DNA of 64,000 bases from Streptomyces cyaneus. Its GTDB lineage: Bacteria; Actinomycetota; Actinomycetes; Streptomycetales; Streptomycetaceae. Position numbers and translations under genes: made by a program. Position 1 is the stretch's first letter. Each line of letters opens with the position of its first letter. Shown here piece by piece: positions 1 to 8,718 of this stretch. The notes under the pieces were generated by a model. It worked only from the letters and a program-made list of their open reading frames with translations, did not search any database and was not told the origin of the DNA. Location of the stretch: positions 186,001-250,000 of the forward strand of contig NZ_RQJW01000004.1 of the NCBI RefSeq assembly GCF_004028635.1, in the 5' to 3' direction.

Positions 1-186
1 GAGTACGGTTTCAACGGGCTTGGCGGTCGCAACACCGCACGCCTCGCTCTGGCCGCGAACTTGCCGGCATCCGTCCTCGCGGACCTCACCGGCACCAGCG
101 TCGACAACGCCGTCCGGTGGTCGAACTTCGCCAAGCGCGACTGGACCGACTACGTCGCTGCTCGCAAACGGGACACACGGAACTGA
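1..186 (+). CDS. C-terminal tail of an integrase-like protein (5' end outside window)
   Basis: The first 61 codons are open from base 1 and end at TGA 184-186. The peptide contains LPASVLADLTGTSVDNAVRW followed by a WTDYVAARKR-like basic tail. This resembles the C-terminal end of the phage-integrase-like (tyrosine recombinase fold) proteins that are common in Streptomyces accessory DNA. The catalytic region lies outside the window, so I cannot say whether the gene is intact or belongs to an integrated element. No tRNA or attachment-site repeat is visible next to it. The family assignment rests on the tail alone. Confidence 0.45.
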   Translation, partial: EYGFNGLGGRNTARLALAANLPASVLADLTGTSVDNAVRWSNFAKRDWTDYVAARKRDTRN

Positions 187-302
187 TCAACGGCCACCCC
201 GGAATACCGCACGCCCAGAACAAGTGGCCTGCGCCAGTACGCCGCGGGGCTCGGCCCCGAACGTCGGGTAGCCCTTGAGGGGTCCTGACGAAAGTCACGC
301 GA

Positions 303-333
303 GAGGGGCGCCGACCACATGTCGGCGCCCCTC
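303..333. terminator. strong bidirectional hairpin
   Basis: GAGGGGCGCCGAC (303-315) and its exact complement (321-333) form a 13-bp stem around a 5-nt loop. It lies between the end of the integrase-like gene (plus strand) and the end of the TerD gene (minus strand), so it probably terminates both. Confidence 0.8.
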
Positions 334-369
334 TTCGGCGTATGTCCCCGCGAGCCTGCGAAACGACCG

Positions 370-903
370 TCAGGGCTGGCGGGTCCTGCCCATGGTCGCC
401 GTGAACGTCGCCGGGTCCTCCTCGAAACCGCGGATGCCGGGGTGGAAGTCCCACGTGCTCGATCCTTCGCGTACGAACTCCGCGACCGTGGCTGCCGTCG
501 AGCCGAGGACACCGCCGAAGTCGTCCTCGGCCATCACGGTGTAGCCCTCGCGGATGCGCAGGGCCGGCTTGACGACGCTGACGAAGGTGCGCGTCGCGGG
601 GCGCTGCTGGATCACGACTCCGACCAACACGCGCGCGTACCGGCTGTCGAGCCGGTCGAGCTCCACGGTCAGGACCTCGTCCCAGCCGAAACCCTTGCCG
701 TCCTTGCTGTCCCGGTTGAGATAGATGGTGCCGTCGGGAGAACGGCTGTCGAAGTGCACCACATAGGCGGGATCACCGTACGGATCGCTCGCCAGGTACG
801 TCGCGGCGACCAGGTCCAGATCGGTGGGCGGCTGCCCAGCCGGACTCGGGTCCCACTTGACTGAGATTTCGACCTTCCGGATCCCCTTGTTGATGGCGTT
901 CAC
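370..903 (-). CDS. TerD-family (tellurium resistance/stress) protein
   Basis: The 177-residue protein has a TerD-like domain over most of its length: a VKWDPSP segment, DLDLVAATYL, a SPDGTIYLNRDS acidic loop and a GFGWDEVLTVEL strand. Relatives are Ca2+-binding beta-sandwich proteins induced by stress and often carried in several copies by Streptomyces. Their biochemical role is unsettled. I chose the GTG at 903 because GGGGAAGGGGAA precedes it and the domain begins just after; the frame stays open further upstream with no conserved sequence. The gene reads toward the hairpin at 303-333 and is monocistronic. Domain call is firm, substrate unknown. Confidence 0.8.
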   Translation of the reverse strand: MNAINKGIRKVEISVKWDPSPAGQPPTDLDLVAATYLASDPYGDPAYVVHFDSRSPDGTIYLNRDSKDGKGFGWDEVLTVELDRLDSRYARVLVGVVIQQRPATRTFVSVVKPALRIREGYTVMAEDDFGGVLGSTAATVAEFVREGSSTWDFHPGIRGFEEDPATFTATMGRTRQP

Positions 904-1059
904 CAGGCTTCCCCTTCCCCGTTGCGCGTATGCCCTCTGCCCGAACTGCCCAGCAGACAAGGCCGGTTGTCCATCCTGCCACGCGCGCGGGAGCGTGCGC
1001 CGGGGAGCTCTCCTGCCGAGCGTGACCGACGCCACGCTTCGTGGCCTTACCATGGCGCG

Positions 1060-1665
1060 GTGCTGGTCAAGTGGATTCGCTGCACCGTGGTGGACCGCCG
1101 CGGCTTCGAGCGGGGGCAGCGAAAATGGGCGGGGCTTCTGGGGGAGCCGGGGTTTCGGGGGCAGGGGGGTGGCTGGAGCCGGGGGCGGCAGGGAGTGGTG
1201 CACATCTTCTCGTTCTGGGAGAGCCGTTCCTTCTACGACTCCTTCATGGCCCGCTCCCACGACAGGCTGGCGGCTGCCCAGTCCGGGACCTATAAGGACA
1301 TACAGGTCAAGCTCTTCGACTACCGCTTCGACGTGAAGACCGGCTTCGAGCCGCGCTTCACCGATGCGGACCTCGTCCGAGTGGCGCACTGCCGTGTCCA
1401 CGAGGACCGCGCCGAACACTTCACGCTCATGCAGGAAAAGGTCTGGAATCCCGCGATGGCCGGCTCCCCGGGCATGATCCGCGGACTGTTCGGCGAGGCG
1501 CCGGGCCACGAGTTCCTGGTGCTGTCCATGTGGCGGTCGGCTGCCGAGCACGGTAAGTACCGCACGGAACGCGTGGAGCGACTGGCACTGCGAGCCCAGA
1601 CGGAGGCGGACGTCGCGGCCCTTACGGGTGACATCGTGGAGCTCGAACCGACCTGGACGGTTTGA
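1060..1665 (+). CDS. DUF4937 (YdbC-like) protein
   Basis: The 201-residue protein begins MLVKWIRCTVVDR and contains GEPGFRGQGGGWS, HIFSFWES and DYRFDV, the signature pattern of the DUF4937/YdbC family, which is thought to have a dimeric alpha+beta-barrel (monooxygenase-like) fold. A second barrel-like repeat follows from about residue 110 (VAHCRVHEDRAEHF, VLSMWRS). GTG 1060 is used because the conserved N-terminus starts there; the frame extends upstream to 922 without conserved residues. No ligand or reaction can be inferred. It is followed by a histidine phosphatase on the same strand after 118 bp. Confidence 0.7.
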   Translation: MLVKWIRCTVVDRRGFERGQRKWAGLLGEPGFRGQGGGWSRGRQGVVHIFSFWESRSFYDSFMARSHDRLAAAQSGTYKDIQVKLFDYRFDVKTGFEPRFTDADLVRVAHCRVHEDRAEHFTLMQEKVWNPAMAGSPGMIRGLFGEAPGHEFLVLSMWRSAAEHGKYRTERVERLALRAQTEADVAALTGDIVELEPTWTV

Positions 1666-1783
1666 ATTCCGGACTCGCCAATCGGGCGCTTAGCGCGGCC
1701 CGTGGTGCAGGAAATGTGTGACCTACGCCGTATGGGGCCCGTACGAGTGCTCTATGAGTCGTCACTCGATCTAGGGTCTTGGC

Positions 1784-2443
1784 ATGGCACGACCACGGCG
1801 CATCGTCCTTGTCCGGCACGGCGAGTCAACGGGCAATGTTGATGACAGCGTGTACGAGCGTGAACCCGACCACGCCCTGGCCCTGACCGAGCGGGGCCGG
1901 CGGCAGGCAGAGGAGACGGGTAAACAACTGCGGGAGGTGTTCGGACGCGAGCGCGTCAGCGTGTACGTCTCGCCCTACCGTCGTACGCACGAAACGCTGC
2001 GCGCCTTCCACCTGGATCCCGAGCTCATACGGGTGCGTGAGGAGCCCCGCCTGCGTGAGCAGGACTGGGGGAACTGGCAGGACCGCGACGACGTTCGCCT
2101 CCAGAAGTCCTACCGGGACGCCTACGGCCACTTCTTCTACCGCTTCGCCCAGGGCGAGTCCGGCGCCGACGTGTACGACCGGGTCGGCAACTTCCTGGAG
2201 AGCCTGTACCGCAGTTTCGAGGCCCCGGATCACCCGCCCAACGTGCTGCTCGTGACGCACGGCCTGGCCATGCGGCTGTTCTGCATGCGCTGGTTCCACT
2301 GGACCGTCGCGGAATTCGAGTCGCTGTCGAACCCGGGGAACGCGGAGATGCGGATGCTCGTTCTCGGGGACGACGGCAAGTACACGCTTGACCGGCCTTT
2401 CGACCGCTGGCGAGATCCGGAACCGTACGGGATCACCGGATAG
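1784..2443 (+). CDS. histidine phosphatase family protein (phosphoglycerate-mutase-like)
   Basis: The 219-residue protein opens with RRIVLVRHGESTGN, the phosphohistidine motif; the second catalytic histidine is in VLLVTHGLAMRLF near residue 160, with YVSPYRRTHET supplying the phosphate-binding arginines. The length suits the branch 1 phosphatases that act on small phosphate esters rather than glycolytic mutase. Substrate cannot be told. The stop is 12 bp before the next gene, an ADP-ribosylglycohydrolase, so the two are probably cotranscribed. ATG 1784 directly precedes the conserved motif. Confidence 0.85.
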   Translation: MARPRRIVLVRHGESTGNVDDSVYEREPDHALALTERGRRQAEETGKQLREVFGRERVSVYVSPYRRTHETLRAFHLDPELIRVREEPRLREQDWGNWQDRDDVRLQKSYRDAYGHFFYRFAQGESGADVYDRVGNFLESLYRSFEAPDHPPNVLLVTHGLAMRLFCMRWFHWTVAEFESLSNPGNAEMRMLVLGDDGKYTLDRPFDRWRDPEPYGITG

Positions 2444-2455
2444 AGTGGCAGGGCG

Positions 2456-3361
2456 ATGACCGCTGACTCCTCTCCCGAAGGGCGCCTCGAGCGCGCCCTC
2501 GCCAGCCTGCGCGGACTCGCGGTGGGGGACGCGCTGGGCTCGCAGTTCTTCGTGCCGGCGAACTATCCGCTACTGAAGCGTCGCGAGCTGCCGTCCGGCC
2601 CCTGGCAATGGACGGACGACACGGAGATGGCCTGTTCCGTGGTCGCAGTCCTGGCCGTCCACCACCGCATCGACCAGGACGTTCTGGCTCGCTCTTTCGC
2701 CGAGCACCACGACTTCGACCGCGGCTACGGCCCTGCGGTCAACCGGCTGCTGCGCCTGATCCGGGAGGGTGGCGACTGGCGCGAGCTCTCGGCCGCGCTC
2801 TTCAACGGACAGGGGTCCTGGGGCAACGGCGCCGCGATGCGGATCGCGCCCCTCGGTGCCTGGTACGCGGACGATCCGGAGCAGGCGACCCACCAGGCCG
2901 AGATCTCGGCCTATCCCACACATCAACACCGCGAGGCCGTCGTCGGCGCCATGGCCGTCGCCGCGGCTGCCGCGCTGGCCGCCGCCCCCGGTGGCCCGCC
3001 GAACCCTGAATCGCTCCTCGACGACGTCGTCGCTCTCGTCCCGAAGAGCGCGGTCGGCGCGGGCCTGCGACGCGCCCGGGACATGCTCGACTACGGCGAC
3101 GCGGGAACCGTCGCGGCCGTTCTGGGCTGCGGGCGGCGCACGACGGCCCACGACACGGTGCCCTTCGCGCTCTGGTCGGCCGCGCGTGCTCTCGGTGACT
3201 ACGAGCGGGCATTCTGGACGACCGCGCAGGTCGGCGGGGACGTGGACACCACGTGCGCCATCGTGGGCGGGGTGATCGGCTCCGGGAAGGCCGGGTCGGT
3301 GCCGGTTGAGTGGGTGGAGCGGACCGAGGCACTCCCGCAGTGGGTGCCGACGTCTGCGTAG
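2456..3361 (+). CDS. ADP-ribosylglycohydrolase family protein
   Basis: The 301-residue protein carries the DraG/ARH fold markers: GLAVGDALGSQFF at the N-terminus, WTDDTEM near residue 50 with metal-binding aspartates, and VGGDVDTTCAIVGGVIG near residue 260 with the second metal site. Family members hydrolyse ADP-ribose from proteins or small molecules using a two-Mg2+ centre. All expected acidic ligands are present, so it should be active. It lies 12 bp downstream of the histidine phosphatase, which hints at a shared transcript but does not define the substrate. About 400 bp without a recognisable gene follows. Confidence 0.85.
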   Translation: MTADSSPEGRLERALASLRGLAVGDALGSQFFVPANYPLLKRRELPSGPWQWTDDTEMACSVVAVLAVHHRIDQDVLARSFAEHHDFDRGYGPAVNRLLRLIREGGDWRELSAALFNGQGSWGNGAAMRIAPLGAWYADDPEQATHQAEISAYPTHQHREAVVGAMAVAAAAALAAAPGGPPNPESLLDDVVALVPKSAVGAGLRRARDMLDYGDAGTVAAVLGCGRRTTAHDTVPFALWSAARALGDYERAFWTTAQVGGDVDTTCAIVGGVIGSGKAGSVPVEWVERTEALPQWVPTSA

Positions 3362-3769
3362 CGCTGGTGCTCTGCCCTGACGGATTCCCCTGTGCTGCCG
3401 GGATCTCGGCGCTGCCACGCTGCCAGAGTCGTCAATAACTTTCTGTGCGTGACGGGAACTCTGTGTGACTGCCAGTCCGTTGTCGTGGCAGTTGGCGTGT
3501 GACCGCTGGGTCGCGCATACAGGTGACGCACGTGGGGCGCAGGGGGTGGAGCCATGGGATTCGTGGCATTGCTGGACGTGTCGGCCGTGTTGGCCGAGCC
3601 GTTCCTCGTGGCCATTGGCGCGCCGGGCTCGTTTCGGCTGTCCTCTGCCACCGGAGCCTGCCCGACGTCGGTCTCCGTGAGGGCGATGCGGGCGGCCGGC
3701 TCATCGTCCTCGCCATCGGTCCCCCGGACGCGAGCCGGCCACCCGCGGCCTCTCGCGGGCCCGGCCGGT
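3362..3769. other. no supported gene; intergenic
   Basis: Several reading frames are open here on both strands, as usual at this GC, but none has a ribosome site plus a recognisable product. The minus-strand frame running upstream of 3199 and the plus frame from 3554 both lack protein-like character. I see only a small GGCCGG/CCGGCC hairpin at 3763-3779, overlapping the stop of the MFS gene. Confidence 0.5.
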
Positions 3770-5317
3770 TCAGCCGGCCATCGGACCCGACGTCCCGGCG
3801 AGGGCATCCAGATCGCTCTTGCGGACCCGGATCACGAACCACGCCGTGGCCAGGGCGAGTACGGCCATCGCGGCAGCCGCCACAAAGCCCGTCGAGATGC
3901 CTTGCGTGAGCACCTCGTGACCCCATGGGCCGGGCAGCTGCTGGGTCTTGGCGAACTCCGCCTTCTGCTCGGCAGATCCCTCCGCCATGAACTTCGGCAG
4001 CTGCTTCTCCGCCTCGTCCTTGCTTGCCGAGCCGAACACCGTCGTCAGGATGGACAGGCCGAGCGAACCACCCACCTGCTGCGTGGCGTTGAGCAGCCCG
4101 GACGCGGCACCGGCCTCGTGCTGGGCAACGCCGGAGACCGCGGTGACCGTCAGCGTCACGAAGTTCAGGCCCATGCCGAAGCCGAACACCAGCATCGGTC
4201 CGAGCACTCCGCCGACGTACGAGCTGTCAGCGCTGATCAGAGTCTGCCAGGCCAGCCCGATCGCCGTGAGCGCCGAGCCCACGAGCATGAACGGTTTGGG
4301 GCCGAGTACCGGCAGGAAGCGCTGCGACAGGCCCGCGCCGAGCGCGATCACGACCGTCACCGGCAGGAAGGCGAGACCGGCCTCGATCGGGCTGTACTGC
4401 AGCACGTTCTGCACGAACAGCACGATGTAGAAGAACATCCCGAACATCGCCGCAGCCAAGCTGAGCATGATCACATACGTGCCCGAGCGGTTGCGGTCGG
4501 CGAACATCCTGAGCGGGGTTATGGGTTCCTTGGCTCGCGACTCGATGAACGCGAAGGCCAGCAGCAGGACCACCGCGGCGCCGAAGGACCCGATGGTCAG
4601 GTTGTCCCGCCAGCCCTCGTCCGCCGCGCGGATGAAGCCGTAGACCAGGGACGCCATGCCTGCCGTCGAGGTCAGTGCGCCGGCGATGTCGAAGCGGCCG
4701 CTGTGTCGTTCGGATTCGCTGATGTACAGCGGTGCGAGCACGGCGATCACGATGCCGATCGGCACGTTGACGAAGAGCACCCACCGCCAGTCGAGCCACT
4801 CGGTGAGCATGCCGCCCGCGAGCAGACCGATGGCGCCACCGCCTGCGGATACGGCGGCGAAGACGCCGAACGCTCGGTTGCGCTCAGGGCCTTCGGGGAA
4901 CGTGGTGGTGATGAGCGCCAGCGAAGTGGGCGAAGCGATCGCGCCACCCACGCCCTGGAGCACGCGCGCGGCCAGCAACTGCCAGGGCTCCTGGGCGAGT
5001 CCGCCGAGCAGCGAGGCGAGAGTGAACAGCAGGATGCCGGCCATGAACACCCGGCGGCGGCCCAGAATGTCACCGGCGCGGCCGCCAAGCAGCAGCAGAC
5101 CGCCGAAGGTGAGTGTGTAGGCGCTGACGACCCAGGTGAGGTCGGTGGTGCTGAACTGGAGCGCGTCTTGAATGTGCGGGAGTGCAATGTTCACAATCGT
5201 CGCGTCGAGCACCACCATGAGTTGGCAGGCCGCGATGACGGTGAGTGCGATGCCGGGATGCCCCTCCCGGCGGGCCGCACCTGGTTTCTGGTCCTTGATC
5301 AACTGAGAGGTTGTCAC
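3770..5317 (-). CDS. MFS transporter, DHA2 (EmrB/QacA) family
   Basis: The 515-residue protein has about 14 hydrophobic segments, the DHA2 14-TM pattern. It shows LDATIVNIALPHIQDAL in TM1, LGGRAGDILGRRRVF (motif A) after TM2 and a VGGAIASPTSLALI segment. Such proteins export drugs or toxic metabolites by proton antiport. The GTG at 5317 follows GGGGGA at a good distance. The gene is divergent from a TetR regulator, and the 185-bp gap carries two identical-arm palindromes, so the exporter is very likely repressed by that regulator and released by a small-molecule ligand. The substrate is unknown. Confidence 0.92.
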   Translation of the reverse strand: MTTSQLIKDQKPGAARREGHPGIALTVIAACQLMVVLDATIVNIALPHIQDALQFSTTDLTWVVSAYTLTFGGLLLLGGRAGDILGRRRVFMAGILLFTLASLLGGLAQEPWQLLAARVLQGVGGAIASPTSLALITTTFPEGPERNRAFGVFAAVSAGGGAIGLLAGGMLTEWLDWRWVLFVNVPIGIVIAVLAPLYISESERHSGRFDIAGALTSTAGMASLVYGFIRAADEGWRDNLTIGSFGAAVVLLLAFAFIESRAKEPITPLRMFADRNRSGTYVIMLSLAAAMFGMFFYIVLFVQNVLQYSPIEAGLAFLPVTVVIALGAGLSQRFLPVLGPKPFMLVGSALTAIGLAWQTLISADSSYVGGVLGPMLVFGFGMGLNFVTLTVTAVSGVAQHEAGAASGLLNATQQVGGSLGLSILTTVFGSASKDEAEKQLPKFMAEGSAEQKAEFAKTQQLPGPWGHEVLTQGISTGFVAAAAMAVLALATAWFVIRVRKSDLDALAGTSGPMAG

Positions 5318-5340
5318 TATGGGTCCCCCACAAGTGCCTT

Positions 5341-5360
5341 AGTGAACGCTGGCGTTCACT
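5341..5360. promoter_or_regulatory. TetR operator 1 (palindrome)
   Basis: AGTGAACGC-TG-GCGTTCACT, 9-bp perfect arms with a 2-nt centre, 24 bp upstream of the MFS start codon. Its arms are identical to those of operator 2. Binding by the neighbouring TetR protein is inferred from position and symmetry. Confidence 0.85.
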
Positions 5361-5388
5361 GTCGCGTCAACCGTAGTGAGTCCCCAGT

Positions 5389-5408
5389 AGTGAACGCAAG
5401 CGTTCACT
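5389..5408. promoter_or_regulatory. TetR operator 2 (palindrome)
   Basis: AGTGAACGC-AA-GCGTTCACT, the same arms as operator 1, centred 48 bp away. A lone half site, AGTGAG, lies between them at 5375-5380. The placement suits control of both the exporter and the regulator's own gene. Confidence 0.85.
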
Positions 5409-5502
5409 GATGTAGTCATCGCGCGGAGTATCCCCCGCAGTTGCCGCGCGTTGCCCCGTGTCCCCGGAATCCCCGCTTCCCTTGCTTGTTGGAGACGCTC
5501 AG

Positions 5503-6126
5503 ATGGTTACCTCGCGCTGGACGGCCGCCCCCGCTCAGACGGCCTCCCTCCGCCGGCGCGGCGTCGTGCTCGAACGCGCGATCCTCGATGCCGCGCTGGA
5601 ACAGCTCAGTACGGTCGGCTGGAACGGCCTCACCATGGAGGGCGTCGCCGCCGGCGCCCAGACCGGCAAGGCCGCCGTCTACCGCCGCTGGCCGTCCAAG
5701 GAGGACCTCGTCGCCGATGCGCTGCGGGCCGGACTGCCGCGCTTCGAGTCGGCTCCCGATCTGGGAAGCGTGCGCGAGGATCTGCTCGAGCTGTGCCGGC
5801 AGGCGCGAGACGCGATGTTCTCGCGCCCCGGTTTCGCCTTGCGGTCGGTTATTCACGAATGCGACAGCCTTCAGGCTGAACGCTTCCATGGAGTGATCTT
5901 CGACGGCGTCGTGGAGCCGACCATCAGGTTGCTCCGTGAGGTCATCACTCGTGGGATTGAGCGGGGAGAGGTGCGGGCCGACGCGGCGAACGGCTATGTC
6001 TTCGACGCCATTCCGGCGATGATGATGTACCGATCAAAAATGTGCGCGAGCGAATGGGATGATCGTGATCTGGAGGAGATGATCGACCAGTTGATGGTTC
6101 CCCTGCTCCGTCCGACGGGTCTCTGA
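5503..6126 (+). CDS. TetR/AcrR family transcriptional regulator
   Basis: The 207-residue protein has the TetR helix-turn-helix at about residues 25-70 (ILDAALEQLSTVGWNGLTME, then GKAAVYRRWPSKEDLV) and a C-terminal ligand-binding domain resembling the TetR_C family with an IRLLREVITRGIERGEVR segment. ATG 5503 is preceded by GGAG at 5491-5494; the frame is open further upstream without support. It is divergent from the DHA2 exporter and flanked by its probable operators, so local repression of the exporter and itself is the simplest role. Confidence 0.9.
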   Translation: MVTSRWTAAPAQTASLRRRGVVLERAILDAALEQLSTVGWNGLTMEGVAAGAQTGKAAVYRRWPSKEDLVADALRAGLPRFESAPDLGSVREDLLELCRQARDAMFSRPGFALRSVIHECDSLQAERFHGVIFDGVVEPTIRLLREVITRGIERGEVRADAANGYVFDAIPAMMMYRSKMCASEWDDRDLEEMIDQLMVPLLRPTGL

Positions 6127-6208
6127 ACCGTCGTTCCACCGGGCTGGAGGTTGCTTCGGTGAACCAGGGTGTCGAAGCAGGTTCTGGGCGGCGTACGCTA
6201 AGGGCGCC

Positions 6209-6910
6209 ATGCCGTACGAACCGCCTACTCACACCGTCGAGCGCTCCCTCCGAGCCACGACCGGAGCGAAGATCATTGCCGGTGTCGACGAGGTGGGGCG
6301 CGGTGCCTGGGCCGGCCCTGTCACCGTCTGCGCGGCGATCACCGGACTGCGCCGGCCCCCCACGGGTCTCACCGACTCCAAGCTGCTCACTGTCAAACGG
6401 CGCACCGAGCTCGCCGAGCAGCTGCGGACGTGGGTGACGTCGTACGCCCTCGGGCACGCCTCTCCGGAGGAGATCGACGACCTGGGGATGACGGCGGCGC
6501 TGCGGCTCGCGGCGGTGCGTGCCCTGGAGACCTTGCCGGTCCGCCCTGACGCCGTGATCCTCGATGGGAAGCACGACTATCTCGGGACTCCCTGGAAGGT
6601 CCGTACGGTGATCAAGGGCGACCGGTCGTGTGTGGCGGTCGCGGCGGCCTCGGTGATCGCCAAGGTTCAGCGCGACAAAATGATGGCCGAACTGGGTATC
6701 GACCATGCAGACTTCGGTTTTGCGGACAACGCCGGGTATCCGTCGCCCGTCCACAAGGCCGCACTGGCGGAGCGGGGACCCACCCCGTACCACCGGTTGT
6801 CGTGGGCGTATCTTGATGCGCTGCCCCAGTGGCGGCACCTCAAGAAGGTCCGCACTTGGGTGGAAGGAAGCGTTCCGGAGATCGAGGGGCAGCTCGGCTT
6901 CGATTTCTGA
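6209..6910 (+). CDS. rnhB: ribonuclease HII
   Basis: The 233-residue protein shows the RNase HII signature: IAGVDEVGRGAWAGPV (first acidic pair), LTDSKLLTVKRR, and the catalytic aspartates in AVILDGKHDYL and IDHADFGFADNAGYPSP. It removes ribonucleotides misincorporated into DNA and RNA primers, in the cytoplasm. The C-terminal stretch beyond residue 205, rich in Trp and Glu, is typical of actinobacterial orthologues. The next gene, an uncharacterised protein, starts 68 bp downstream on the same strand. Confidence 0.95.
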   Translation: MPYEPPTHTVERSLRATTGAKIIAGVDEVGRGAWAGPVTVCAAITGLRRPPTGLTDSKLLTVKRRTELAEQLRTWVTSYALGHASPEEIDDLGMTAALRLAAVRALETLPVRPDAVILDGKHDYLGTPWKVRTVIKGDRSCVAVAAASVIAKVQRDKMMAELGIDHADFGFADNAGYPSPVHKAALAERGPTPYHRLSWAYLDALPQWRHLKKVRTWVEGSVPEIEGQLGFDF

Positions 6911-6978
6911 CGATTCCACTCGCACTCGTGTGCCACCCGCCGATGCGAGCCGCACCAGCGTTTGATAAACATCAGCTC

Positions 6979-7620
6979 ATGCCTCTCATTCCCGAGGAGC
7001 CTCAGATTCACGAGAGTGCCCAGGGTCCCCGCGCCACTCCGGCCAGCGGCCGCACCGCGCCGACCCCCCGCCCCGTACCCGGCCCCCGCTCCGCGGCTCC
7101 GTCGCGTCCCGGCCGACCCGGTCCCCCGCGGCCGGCGCCGCCGGTGCAACGTGCTCCACGTGACGTGGCCGTGGCCAAGCCCGGACCGTCGAGCCCGGCT
7201 GCCCCTGCCGCCTCCGCCCAGGCTGCGGCGACCCCGCAGATCCAGCTGATCCCGGCCTCGCCCGAGGGAGCGCTCGACGCTGCCGAGGAAGCCGTCGATC
7301 TGCTCCTGGAGTCCGGTCGTGCTCCCGGCGACGTGCTGGTGATCACTACGGGTGAACAGCACCCGTGGGCCGCCCACGAGCTTTCCTTCGGAGAAAGCTC
7401 CTACTGGGCGCAGCATGACGCGGGTGACGACGTCTTCTACGTCGATGCATCCGTTGCGGGCCGTGCCGCGGCGCGTCCCGTGGTCGTGGTCGCCGTGAAC
7501 GGCGGCCCGGACACCGCTGCCGCCACCGCCCTGCCTCAGGCCCTCGGCCAGGCAGGCGCCCTGCTGATCGTCTGCGGCGACCCGCAGCGCATCAACTCGG
7601 TGCTGGGCGCGGGCGTCTGA
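6979..7620 (+). CDS. conserved actinobacterial protein of unknown function, proline-rich N-terminus
   Basis: The 213-residue protein splits in two. Residues about 10-95 are Pro/Ala/Arg-rich and probably disordered. Residues about 95-213 form a compact alpha/beta unit (GAPGDVLVITTG would be GAAPGDV-like: a DVLVITTGE strand, DVFYVDASVAGRAAARPVVVVAVNG and ALLIVCGDPQRI) that looks like the C-terminal helicase-like half of a UvrD-type P-loop protein but has no Walker A. I recognise it as a protein usually found after rnhB in Streptomyces but know no function. ATG 6979 was chosen over the open frame to 6829. Confidence 0.6.
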   Translation: MPLIPEEPQIHESAQGPRATPASGRTAPTPRPVPGPRSAAPSRPGRPGPPRPAPPVQRAPRDVAVAKPGPSSPAAPAASAQAAATPQIQLIPASPEGALDAAEEAVDLLLESGRAPGDVLVITTGEQHPWAAHELSFGESSYWAQHDAGDDVFYVDASVAGRAAARPVVVVAVNGGPDTAAATALPQALGQAGALLIVCGDPQRINSVLGAGV

Positions 7621-8082
7621 GCCGGTGCCGGCTCGTGCGGGGGGACACTTCGCAGGACACCGGGGGACAGGACGCCGCTGAGGTGGCGTCTGCACGGCGA
7701 GGCTTTCGGCATGCGCGGACGCGTGGAGCGCTCGCCGTGCGCAGGCCCCATTGGTTCGCGGTGCACCCCGTTGGTTCGGGGTGCAGTTCACGTCGTACGG
7801 ATGAGTCGTCGTGGGGCGTCGAGCCGGGTGGGCAGCGCGATTTGCCTGGCGCACGACGCTGCGGAGGTGTCTGCGAGGGAACACCCGGACCAGTTCATCG
7901 AGTGAGCTGATCCGCCCCGCCCCGCCCCGGCCCGGCCGCTGCCCTCGTCTCTGCCGGCGGCGGCTCGGCGGTGCTCGGGGTGGACTTGGGCGTCGTGGAC
8001 CTGGGCGTCGTACTTGGGCCGTCATATCGCGTACGCAGTACGGCGCGACCGCGGGGTCTGCCGAGAACCTCTGTCGGTGCCC
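7621..8082. other. intergenic, no supported gene
   Basis: The convergent gap between the rnhB-linked gene and the minus-strand protein at 8083-8718. It contains an imperfect direct repeat around GTTGGTTCGGGGTGCA and CATTGGTTCGCGGTGCA (7745-7784) and a second one of CTTGGGCGTCGT (7983-8015). No hairpin as strong as the others in the window is seen. Confidence 0.5.
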
Positions 8083-8718
8083 TCAGCGAGCCGCCGCGCG
8101 CCGCAGGACCTCCGAGGCCGCGCCGCCGGTGCGGGGCAGCGGGAGTGGTGACTCGGACGTGGCGAAGGGCTCCGGTGAGGAGTCGGCGTTGGGTCGGCGG
8201 CCGCCGCGACCCTCACCGAGGACCTGCCAGCCGTCGCGGGTCAGCGTGATGTACGCCCCGCAGCGCAGGCCGTGCAGGGTGCAGGCGTCACGCAAGCCCC
8301 ACATCCACGCGCCGTCCTCCTCCGTCCAACGGGCGTCGCCCTCGCGGCAGTAGAGCAGTACCGCGGTGCGTACCGGGGTTCGGCGCCTCAGGTCGTGCGG
8401 GATGACGCGGCGCAACTGGGAGAGCAGCGCATTGCGGAACATCCAGCCGTCGGCCGGAGCCGGGCGGCGGGTGAAGGAGGCGCTCGCCCGCAGCCGCTCC
8501 TCCGCGTCGAGCACGGCTACGATCGCGGTCGCCGGCTTTGGGCGGTGCCGTGAGTGCAGACCGCTGACGACCTCGCGGGGATTGCGCAGCAGCGGGATTC
8601 CCGCGGCAGCCCACTCCGCGGGTTCGAGCATGCGGGCCAGGGGGTTGGCGGATGCGGCGGGCAGGTCGGCTGACGTCGACATGGATGCCGCGGAGGACGG
8701 AGCGAATCCGAAGGTCAC
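8083..8718 (-). CDS. conserved Streptomyces protein of unknown function
   Basis: The 211-residue protein starts at GTG 8718 behind a near-perfect GGGAGGA site, so it is a real gene. It has a Trp-containing core (DGWMFRNALLSQLRRVIPHD, then RTAVLLYCREGDARWTEEDG) and a Gly/Arg/Ser/Pro-rich tail after residue 165. There are no membrane segments or enzyme motifs that I recognise. It lies downstream of recQ on the same strand after a 392-bp gap, so it probably has its own promoter. Confidence 0.6.
   Translation of the reverse strand: MTFGFAPSSAASMSTSADLPAASANPLARMLEPAEWAAAGIPLLRNPREVVSGLHSRHRPKPATAIVAVLDAEERLRASASFTRRPAPADGWMFRNALLSQLRRVIPHDLRRRTPVRTAVLLYCREGDARWTEEDGAWMWGLRDACTLHGLRCGAYITLTRDGWQVLGEGRGGRRPNADSSPEPFATSESPLPLPRTGGAASEVLRRAAAR

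Noticed and set aside
370..1551. Longer 393-residue version of the TerD protein
   Set aside because: The region above 903 is opposite the DUF4937-type gene and carries no conserved sequence; GTG 903 has a ribosome site.
3199..3807. Small gene upstream of 3770 on the minus strand
   Set aside because: No ribosome site or recognisable product; overlaps the ADP-ribosylglycohydrolase in the opposite strand.
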